Assembly (NCBI GenBank): GCA_947367165.1
Contig: CANBCO010000019.1
Coordinates: forward strand, 1-6,457
DNA: 6,457 nucleotides
Direction: 5' to 3'
Source of the DNA: an uncultured Coriobacteriaceae bacterium
GTDB taxonomy: Bacteria > Actinomycetota > Coriobacteriia > Coriobacteriales > Atopobiaceae
In this document: one piece after another, positions 1 through 5,195 of the stretch
Layout: the number at the start of each line of letters is the position of its first letter
Position numbering within the stretch: the first letter of the stretch is position 1
Made by a program: the position numbers and the translations under genes
Notes under the pieces: model-generated
The model's database searches: none
Told to the model about the DNA's origin: nothing
The model's input: the letters and a program-made list of their open reading frames with translations, nothing else

Positions 1-1285
1 GTTTACAACAGACATCGTCCAAAATATAAGCTCCATGTTTCGCAACTGCAAAAAGCTTGAAAATTTTGACTTTCTTAAGGGCTTTAACACAGAAAAGGTT
101 GAGTCCATGTATAATATGTTTTCAGGTTGCACGCAGCTTACAGACGATTCGATTCCAGAGACGTTTTCTACAAAAAGCGTACAAGTCATGAATGGTATGT
201 TTGCGGAATGTCCAAAGCTAACAACGGCTTCCTTTTTACATTACTTTGATACGAGCAAATTAATCAATATAAGCCAAATGTTCTCGGATTGCACGGGTCT
301 TACAGAACTTGTTTTTCCGGAAAACTTTAAAAAAGCTTCAATTATACAAGCTTTTCAGCTGTGTGCGTTTTGTTCTAATTTGAAAAAAGCAGATTTAGCA
401 AACGTAAACTTTGCTAAAATAATATACGCTGGAATGATGTTTGCAAACTGTTCCAATCTTGAAGAAGTGAACTTAGGAAACATGTCTATGTTTGCCTCCG
501 GAGCCCAAGGGGCTGCTGGCGACACAGGTATGTTTTCAATGTTTGACTTCGATACTGGTATGCCTCTTGGTCCATTGCCCAAATTGCGCTGGGTTACCTT
601 TCTTAATACCTGCGACTTACGGCCATGGGACGCAACTACGCTTTCTGGTTCTGGGTTTGATTACAATCATCCGGCTGGCTGGAATGCGTATCAAAATTAT
701 GTGTTGCAAGATACGTTGCATTCCTATGATGAGTTTAGGGCGTATCAAGCAACGCATCCAGGAGAAACGCTCTATTGCTGGGTAGACGGACCTCAGCCCG
801 AACCTCCTGCGCCCCCAGAGCCTGCCCCTGGCACAGAAGATGGCTGGGTACAGTCTGATGCAGGTTGGCAATATGTTCTTAACGGAGAGTATCTAAACGA
901 CGGTTGGCACTACATCATCGACCAATACGGAGAGCACTGGTACTACTTTGATGCTGACACCTACATGGCAACCTCTCGCTGGATATGGGATGATGAGTGG
1001 CAAGGCTGGTACTGGGTATGCTCAACAGGTCCTATGATCGAAAATCTCTGGCAGTGGATAGATAACGCCTGGTATGGTTTTTGGTGGGGCGGCAAGATGT
1101 GTCAAGGTTGGGTCTGGGATACCTACTACGTTGCATGGTATTACTGTGATGACTATACAGGACGCGTAGCATGCAACGAATGGGCATGGGATGGTGCTTG
1201 GTACTACTTTGACCAAAACTGTCAGATGCTCACCAACTGCTGGGTAGGATCTTATTGGTTGAACGCCTCCGGCCAGTGGGTCTAG
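1..1285 (+). CDS. BspA-family leucine-rich repeat surface protein with C-terminal wall-binding-like repeats (5' end missing)
   Basis: The reading frame is open from the left edge (first whole codon at 2) and ends in TAG at 1283-1285, so the true start and any signal peptide lie outside the window; the ATG at 35 falls inside a repeat and is not a start. The visible 427 residues contain, in order: BspA/DUF285 leucine-rich repeats (from 2 to about 490) with the pattern F-x-T-x-x-V...MF-x-x-C-x-x-L; a spacer domain (about 490-790); a Pro/Glu-rich hinge (791-838); and 147 Trp/Tyr-rich residues (842-1282) resembling choline-/glucan-binding wall-anchoring repeats. BspA-type proteins are secreted adhesins that bind host or bacterial partners; the C-terminal repeats probably hold this one non-covalently to the cell wall, and no LPXTG motif is present. 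The ligand cannot be told from sequence. The leucine-rich part looks A/T-richer than the C-terminal part (for example 23 of 60 G+C in 1-60 against 30 of 60 in 901-960), consistent with domain shuffling. The family call is firm; adhesion is inferred. Confidence 0.88.
   Translation, partial: FTTDIVQNISSMFRNCKKLENFDFLKGFNTEKVESMYNMFSGCTQLTDDSIPETFSTKSVQVMNGMFAECPKLTTASFLHYFDTSKLINISQMFSDCTGLTELVFPENFKKASIIQAFQLCAFCSNLKKADLANVNFAKIIYAGMMFANCSNLEEVNLGNMSMFASGAQGAAGDTGMFSMFDFDTGMPLGPLPKLRWVTFLNTCDLRPWDATTLSGSGFDYNHPAGWNAYQNYVLQDTLHSYDEFRAYQATHPGETLYCWVDGPQPEPPAPPEPAPGTEDGWVQSDAGWQYVLNGEYLNDGWHYIIDQYGEHWYYFDADTYMATSRWIWDDEWQGWYWVCSTGPMIENLWQWIDNAWYGFWWGGKMCQGWVWDTYYVAWYYCDDYTGRVACNEWAWDGAWYYFDQNCQMLTNCWVGSYWLNASGQWV
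2..406 (+). repeat. Five in-frame 81-bp (27-codon) BspA/DUF285 leucine-rich repeats
   Basis: Repeat units begin at 2, 83, 164, 245 and 326, each opening with a Phe codon, and all five are exactly 27 codons long. The first four keep Phe1, Thr3, Met12-Phe13, Cys16 and Leu19 (for example FNTEKVESMYNMFSGC). The fifth has drifted: Met-Phe has become Leu-Cys and Thr3 is lost. A sixth, shorter degenerate unit follows at about 407-480 (MMFANCSNL). The array continues past the left edge. In this family such repeats stack into a curved solenoid that presents a binding face. The DNA copies have diverged widely, so this is an old protein repeat rather than a recent tandem duplication. Confidence 0.85.
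842..1282 (+). repeat. Trp/Tyr-rich C-terminal repeats, choline/glucan-binding-like, about 6-7 units
   Basis: Units of roughly 20-25 residues can be laid out starting at GWVQ, GWHY, RWIW, LWQW, GWVW, EWAW and the incomplete CWVG. Several carry the WYYFD-type core typical of cell-wall-binding repeats (HWYYFD, AWYYCD, AWYYFD). There are 23 tryptophans in 147 residues. In related proteins the aromatic residues bind choline, glucan or another wall polymer; the ligand here is unknown, and choline should not be assumed. Six cysteine codons (1019, 1100, 1145, 1172, 1220, 1238) lie in the last five units, which is unusual because repeats of this class normally lack cysteine. The protein ends on the repeat itself, as is common for this domain. 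Confidence 0.75.
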
Positions 1286-1305
1286 TAAGCAGACTAGTAG
1301 TTTAA

Positions 1306-1395
1306 GAAGGACGGAAAGGGTAGCTACGCGCAGTTTCGCAGCCCGTGCAAACCTCGGGTGAGGACTGTCTGAGCATGGCACCCTTTCCGTCCTTC
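1306..1395 (+). repeat. Long hairpin-forming inverted repeat with a 16-bp perfect outer stem
   Basis: GAAGGACGGAAAGGGT at 1306-1321 is perfectly complementary to 1380-1395. The intervening 58 nt can continue the same hairpin. After an A bulge (1322), 1323-1329 pairs with 1373-1379 (one G-U, one mismatch). Next 1331-1336 pairs with 1362-1367 (two G-U), and 1341-1345 pairs with 1355-1359 (one G-U), leaving a 9-nt loop. The whole is one elongated rod of about 90 nt. It lies 20 bp after the surface-protein stop codon and about 180 bp before rpoB. It could terminate transcription of the upstream gene, but no U-run follows the stem (CTTTGGGT). It could also be a small structured RNA, an rpoB leader element, or a miniature hairpin repeat. 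I recognise no known RNA family. Confidence 0.7.
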
Positions 1396-1495
1396 CTTTG
1401 GGTAAATCTTCCAGAAGCAGACTCGCCTGTTTAGGCAAGAACGTGTAGGGCAACGCGCGCCGTCTTCACAAAATCGCCACATTTCAAAAAAGTTC

Positions 1496-1524
1496 TTGCA
1501 TTGTTAGGCCCGCTAGGCTATTCT
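1496..1524 (+). promoter_or_regulatory. Candidate sigma-70-type promoter for rpoBC
   Basis: TTGCAT (1496-1501) and TATTCT (1519-1524) are separated by exactly 17 bp, with an A6 tract (1486-1491) just upstream that could act as an UP-like element. Matches to consensus are moderate (3 of 6 and 4 of 6). A second pair overlaps it: TTGTTA (1501-1506), 17 bp, TGTTAT (1524-1529). The position fits a dedicated promoter in front of rpoB. The exact element is uncertain and start-site mapping is needed to choose between these and the downstream candidate. Confidence 0.35.
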
Positions 1525-1531
1525 GTTATGT

Positions 1532-1540
1532 TGCTATATT
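1532..1540 (+). promoter_or_regulatory. Candidate extended -10 promoter (TGCTATATT) for rpoBC
   Basis: TGC directly precedes TATATT, giving a TGn-TATAAT-type extended -10 with 5 of 6 hexamer matches, the best -10 in the intergenic region. No good -35 lies at the proper distance, which extended -10 promoters can tolerate. Transcription would begin near 1546-1548, giving a short leader of about 25 nt before the GTG start. The perfect palindrome TTTCGCGAAA (1539-1548) would then sit across the start site and could be an operator, though no regulator is identified. Confidence 0.35.
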
Positions 1541-1560
1541 TCGCGAAAATACCTTATTTA

Positions 1561-1566
1561 AGGAGG
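1561..1566 (+). promoter_or_regulatory. Shine-Dalgarno sequence that fixes the rpoB start
   Basis: AGGAGG ends 6 nt before GTG 1573, which is optimal spacing. The frame is open upstream to at least 1501 and includes an ATG at 1528, but no comparable site precedes that codon. An out-of-frame ATG at 1569 is only 2 nt from the AGGAGG, too close to compete well. The preceding CCTT (1552-1555) can pair with AAGG (1560-1563), so a weak hairpin could partly cover the site. Confidence 0.85.
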
Positions 1567-1572
1567 AAATGC

Positions 1573-4500
1573 GTGGCAGCAACGCAAAAAAAAGTTCAGA
1601 AGAAGGACTCAAAGACTTTAAAGAATAACTTGGTAAATCGCGTTAACTTTGGGAGAATAACTCCCTCGATGGATCTTCCAAACTTAATTGAAGTTCAAAA
1701 GCGATCTTTCCAACGCTTTTTGGATGAAGGCATCAAGGAAGTCTTTAAATCTTTTGAGCCAATCGTAAACAACGCAAAAAACATGGAGCTCACCTTTGAA
1801 GAGTTCCAGCTCGAGACCGAAATCGCTCCCAGCATAGAAGAGTGCCGTGCTAAGGATAAAACCTACGAAGCCCCGCTTTTTGTGCTGGTGCGGCTTGTCA
1901 ATAAAGAGACCGGCGAAATCACCGAGCAGCAGCTCTTTATGGGGAACCTTCCCCTTATGACCAGCCGCGGCACGTTTATCGTAAACGGAACCGAGCGCGT
2001 TGTAGTATCACAGCTCGTCCGCTCGCCCGGTGTCTACTTCTCCCATGAGCAGGATTCCGGCGTGGAAGTTTACAAGGCGCAATTTATCCCATCTCGTGGT
2101 GCGTGGCTTGAGTTTGAAATTGACAAGCACGGAAAACTCGTGGTTTCAATTGACAGAAAACGTCGTCAAAATGCAACGCTTTTGCTAAAAGCACTCGGTA
2201 TAGCCGAGAATAACGACAAAATCCAAAAGCTGCTGGGTGATTCTGATGTGGTTCTCAACACGCTGGCATCCGACAGTGCAGATACCCAGGAAGAGGCGCT
2301 CCTTGAGCTCTATAAACGCCAGCGTCCTGGCGAGCCTCCCTCGGTAGAAGCCGCACGTACGCTTATTGATGGCCTCTTTTTTAATGCTGGTCGCTATGAT
2401 CTAGCGCGCGTTGGTCGCTACAAGATTAATAAAAAGCTGGGACTTGAAGAAAAAGATGACGTCTATACGCTTACTAAAAATGATATCGTAGCAGCACTTC
2501 AGTACCTTCTTGCCCTCGCAGCAGGCGATAAGACAAAGAGCTACGACGACATTGATCACTTTGGAAACCGTCGCGTTCGCACCGTTGGTGAGCTTGTAAA
2601 AAACCAGCTTCGCATTGGTGTGAGCCGCATGGAGCGCGTAGTGCGCGAGCGTATGGCGGGCACAAGCCCAGAAGACCTCGTGCCGCAAAAGCTCATCAAC
2701 GCCACCCCTATTGATATGGCTCTCAAAGAGTTTTTTGGCTCTTCGCAGCTTTCACAATTCATGGATCAGGCAAACCCGCTCTCTGGCCTTACGCATAAGC
2801 GGCGTTTATCGGCCTTAGGACCTGGCGGTCTCGCTGGTCATAAATCTGGAAATAGCAGACGTACCAACGTGCCTACAGCCGTTCGCGACGTTCACAACTC
2901 CCATTACGCAAGAATGTGTCCTATCGAGACGCCCGAAGGACCAAACATTGGGCTCATTGGTTCTCTTGCCTTGTATGCTCGCGTAAACGACTACGGCTTT
3001 ATCGAGGCGCCGTATCGCAAAGTCGAAAACGGCAAGGTGACCGATAAGATCGACTGGATGACCGCTGATGAGGAAGAAAAGCACGTCATTGCCCCTGCAG
3101 ACCAGCCTGTGGACGAGAAAACCGGCCACTTTGTTGAGGTAGACCCCAAAACAGGAAAGATGGTTCCGGCTGAGCGCATCATTGCGCGTACCACAGACTT
3201 TGACGGCACATTTGGTGCCCCCGATGAGGTAAGTGTGACAGAAGTTGACTACGTCGACGTTTCTCCGCGCCAGCTTTTGAGTGCTGCTGGCTCGCTCATT
3301 CCCTTCCTAGAGCACGACGACGCTAAGCGTACCCTCATGGGCGCAAACATGCAGCGTCAGGCCGTGCCGCTCATCAAGCCAGAAGCACCGTATGTAGGAA
3401 CCGGCCTTGAGTTTAGAGCTGCTCTTGATTCTGGAGAGGTTCCGCTTGCAAAGCATGACGGAACGGTGGAGTCTGTTGATGCAGCACATATTGCGGTGAA
3501 GACCGAGAAGGGCACCGACGAATACAAACTCGAAAAATATGCCCGCTCTAACCAGGGCACCTGCATTAATTATCACCCCATTGTGCAAGTTGGCCAAAAA
3601 GTAAAAGAAGGCGAGCCACTCGCAGATTCTACCAGCGTGTGCAAGACAGAGCTTGCTCTTGGCGCAAACTTGACCGTGGCTTACATGCCATGGGAAGGGT
3701 ATAACTACGAGGATGGCATCGTTGTTTCTGAGCGCGTGGTTCAAGAGGACCTGCTTACGTCCATCTCTATTTCGCGCCATGAAATTGACGCACGCGATAT
3801 GGGAAAGACTGGCCAAGAAGAAATAACCCGAGAAATTCCAAACCTCTCAGAAGCAGCCCTTGCAAACCTTGATGAAGAGGGTATCATTCGCATTGGTGCC
3901 GAGGTAGGACCGGGAGATATTCTCGTAGGAAAAGTGACGCCAAAAGGTGAAAACGCCCCTACTTCAGAAGAGCGCCTGCTTCAGGCCATCTTCTCCACCA
4001 AAGCAAACGACGTTCGTGACACTTCGCTACGTATGCCCCACGGCGCATATGGCCAGGTAGTAGATGTGAAACGCTTTATTGCTGGCGATAGAGGCGAAGA
4101 CGGCCATGAGGACTTAGGACCAGACGTAAAAGAGATGGTGCGCGTCTACGTTGCCCAAAGAAGAAAGATTCAAGAGGGCGACAAAATCAGCGGACGTCAC
4201 GGAAACAAAGGCGTTATCTGCAAAGTGTTGCCTGTTGAAGACATGCCCTACATGTCTGACGGTACCCCCATCGATGTTCTTTTGAACCCGCTGGGCGTTC
4301 CTTCCCGTATGAATGTTGGCCAGCTTATGGAGTGTCACCTTGGCTGGTGTGCAAAGCAAGGGTGGGATATTGCATCCGAGAAAAGCACCACATATGTCCC
4401 GGGACCAATGCCTGTGTCAACTCCTGTTTTTGACGGCGCTACCGCGAGCGAAGTTGAAGAGTGCTTAAAGCGCACTAATACAAACCTTATGAATAAAGCG

Positions 4501-5175
4501 CGCGAGCTTTATGGCGACAAGATGATGGATGTTTTTGTTCCACAGCTTAACAGCATGGGAAAGACCACGCTTTATGATGGTCGCACAGGTGAGGCATTCC
4601 GCGAGCCAGTTACGGTGGGAACCAGCTACATCTTAAAACTTGGCCACATGGTTGACGATAAAATTCACGCTCGCTCAACTGGTCCTTACAGTCTTATTAC
4701 GCAGCAACCTCTTGGAGGCAAAGCGCAATTTGGTGGTCAGCGTTTTGGTGAGATGGAAGTGTGGGCACTCTATGCGTACGGAGCTGCTAACGTGCTTCAA
4801 GAGCTTCTCACGGTTAAGTCAGACGACTCGCAAGGGCGTGTTAAGGCTTATGAGTCCATCATCAAGGGAGAGTCGCTTCCTGAGGCTGGCATTCCAGAGG
4901 CATTTCACGTGCTTATCAAAGAGATTCGCTCGCTTGCACTTAACATTGAGCCGTTGCGCTTAAAGATGCCAAAAGTTGTGGAGCCGCTTGAGGTTGCACA
5001 ACAAAGTGCCGAGGACGTTGTTGATCTTTTCTCGGAAGCGTTTGATGGAAAAACTCAAAAAGCAGAAGACATCATCGAAGACTTGCTTGACGTTGAGAAA
5101 AAGATTGAAGAGGAAGCCGAGGCTTCCAAAGACGCCGTCGACCTCATTGGCGACGATTCAGACGATAACGAATAA
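1573..5175 (+). CDS. rpoB: DNA-directed RNA polymerase subunit beta
   Basis: This complete 1200-residue subunit forms, with beta-prime, the catalytic cleft of RNA polymerase. GTG 1573 is chosen as start from the AGGAGG 6 nt upstream; the next residues ([10 protein letters not shown]) form a short basic leader before the conserved NRVNFGRI. Landmarks: rifampicin region at about 389-415 ([26 protein letters not shown]) with Asp398, His408 and Ser413 matching sensitive E. coli Asp516, His526 and Ser531; [12 protein letters not shown] at 447-458; [10 protein letters not shown] from 590; acidic pair Glu713-Asp714 (E. coli 813/814) in NYEDG; Lys871 and Lys879 (E. coli 1065/1073) in [12 protein letters not shown]; and [19 protein letters not shown] in the C-terminal clamp. 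Oddities: fork loop 2 (421-436) is replaced and 8 residues longer than usual; Lys585 stands where Asn is expected; and about 74 acidic residues (1127-1200) follow the point where E. coli beta nearly ends. The gene is co-transcribed with rpoC. Identity is certain. Confidence 0.99.
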   Translation: MAATQKKVQKKDSKTLKNNLVNRVNFGRITPSMDLPNLIEVQKRSFQRFLDEGIKEVFKSFEPIVNNAKNMELTFEEFQLETEIAPSIEECRAKDKTYEAPLFVLVRLVNKETGEITEQQLFMGNLPLMTSRGTFIVNGTERVVVSQLVRSPGVYFSHEQDSGVEVYKAQFIPSRGAWLEFEIDKHGKLVVSIDRKRRQNATLLLKALGIAENNDKIQKLLGDSDVVLNTLASDSADTQEEALLELYKRQRPGEPPSVEAARTLIDGLFFNAGRYDLARVGRYKINKKLGLEEKDDVYTLTKNDIVAALQYLLALAAGDKTKSYDDIDHFGNRRVRTVGELVKNQLRIGVSRMERVVRERMAGTSPEDLVPQKLINATPIDMALKEFFGSSQLSQFMDQANPLSGLTHKRRLSALGPGGLAGHKSGNSRRTNVPTAVRDVHNSHYARMCPIETPEGPNIGLIGSLALYARVNDYGFIEAPYRKVENGKVTDKIDWMTADEEEKHVIAPADQPVDEKTGHFVEVDPKTGKMVPAERIIARTTDFDGTFGAPDEVSVTEVDYVDVSPRQLLSAAGSLIPFLEHDDAKRTLMGANMQRQAVPLIKPEAPYVGTGLEFRAALDSGEVPLAKHDGTVESVDAAHIAVKTEKGTDEYKLEKYARSNQGTCINYHPIVQVGQKVKEGEPLADSTSVCKTELALGANLTVAYMPWEGYNYEDGIVVSERVVQEDLLTSISISRHEIDARDMGKTGQEEITREIPNLSEAALANLDEEGIIRIGAEVGPGDILVGKVTPKGENAPTSEERLLQAIFSTKANDVRDTSLRMPHGAYGQVVDVKRFIAGDRGEDGHEDLGPDVKEMVRVYVAQRRKIQEGDKISGRHGNKGVICKVLPVEDMPYMSDGTPIDVLLNPLGVPSRMNVGQLMECHLGWCAKQGWDIASEKSTTYVPGPMPVSTPVFDGATASEVEECLKRTNTNLMNKARELYGDKMMDVFVPQLNSMGKTTLYDGRTGEAFREPVTVGTSYILKLGHMVDDKIHARSTGPYSLITQQPLGGKAQFGGQRFGEMEVWALYAYGAANVLQELLTVKSDDSQGRVKAYESIIKGESLPEAGIPEAFHVLIKEIRSLALNIEPLRLKMPKVVEPLEVAQQSAEDVVDLFSEAFDGKTQKAEDIIEDLLDVEKKIEEEAEASKDAVDLIGDDSDDNE
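2737..2817 (+). other. Rifampicin-binding region of RpoB, predicted sensitive
   Basis: Residues 389-415 align without gaps to E. coli 507-533. The residues most often changed in resistant strains are wild type here: Asp398 (516), His408 (526), Ser413 (531) and Leu415 (533). Position 400 is Ala where E. coli has Asn518, and 405 is Gly where E. coli has Glu523, as in mycobacteria. The prediction of sensitivity rests only on this alignment; the abnormal loop begins just six residues downstream and its effect is unknown. Confidence 0.8.
2833..2880 (+). other. Divergent, expanded fork loop 2 in RpoB
   Basis: Between GPGGL and VRDVH, most bacteria have eight residues close to TRERAGFE or SRERAGLE. 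This gene instead encodes [16 protein letters not shown], sixteen residues with no clear similarity. The 48-nt segment is in frame, and both flanks are fully conserved, so it is a clean replacement rather than a broken gene. In E. coli numbering the segment replaces residues 539-546, the loop over the downstream DNA fork that also forms part of the streptolydigin site. Confidence 0.85.
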
Positions 5176-5180
5176 CTAAG

Positions 5181-5188
5181 AGGAGAGG
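5181..5188 (+). promoter_or_regulatory. rpoC ribosome-binding site
   Basis: AGGAGAGG in the 20-bp rpoB-rpoC gap offers two overlapping Shine-Dalgarno registers: AGGAG ending 10 nt, and GAGG ending 7 nt, before the GTG at 5196. There is no room for a promoter or terminator between the two genes, which supports a single rpoBC transcript. Confidence 0.8.
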
Positions 5189-5195
5189 ATAGATC

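Larger units (their letters stand above)
1286..1572. other. Non-coding region between the surface-protein gene and rpoB
   Basis: These 287 bp contain no convincing gene on either strand. From left to right they hold: clustered stop codons at 1283-1300; a long inverted repeat at 1306-1395; a 9-bp direct repeat, AAGCAGACT, at 1287-1295 and 1415-1423; a small hairpin GCCT-GTTT-AGGC at 1425-1436; an 8-bp inverted repeat GCAAGAAC/GTTCTTGC at 1435-1442 and 1492-1499; an A6 tract at 1486-1491; candidate promoter elements at 1496-1540; and the rpoB ribosome-binding site. Neither rplL nor any other ribosomal protein gene, the usual upstream neighbours of rpoB in many bacteria, is present. Confidence 0.8.

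Noticed and set aside
2..406. 81-bp periodicity as a CRISPR or recent tandem repeat
   Set aside because: The units are in frame, diverged at DNA level, and conserve only the DUF285 protein pattern.
1341..1370. Partial resemblance to the core of a cobalamin riboswitch (CCCGTGCAAACCTCGGG followed by ACTGT)
   Set aside because: The rest of the riboswitch is absent: no upstream GGTGCC-type helix, no GGGAA segment and no GCCACTG box. The segment pairs better as the tip of the long hairpin, and the downstream gene is rpoB, not a cobalamin gene.
1306..1410. Calling the long hairpin a standard intrinsic terminator
   Set aside because: The stem is followed by CTTTGGGTAAATC on the plus strand and has no U-run on the minus strand either, and the spacer between the arms is 58 nt. 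Termination is possible but not supported as the class call.
1022..1453. Minus-strand open frame of 143 codons across the surface gene end and the intergenic hairpin
   Set aside because: It runs through the conserved Trp-rich repeats and the inverted repeat, shows no recognisable domain, and is best explained as the complement of the plus-strand gene.
1501..1572. Longer RpoB N-terminus starting at TTG 1501 or ATG 1528
   Set aside because: No Shine-Dalgarno precedes either codon, the added residues are not beta-like, and the region contains promoter elements and the AGGAGG that serves GTG 1573.
2833..2880. Frameshift or sequencing error as the cause of the odd fork loop 2
   Set aside because: The frame is correct on both sides without a stop, the extra length is a whole number of codons (24 nt), and I see no trace of a RERAG-type sequence in the other frames. 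An assembly check is still worthwhile.
2815..3816. Minus-strand open frames of 70-170 codons inside rpoB
   Set aside because: All lie wholly within strongly conserved rpoB sequence and have no family resemblance; they are chance frames.
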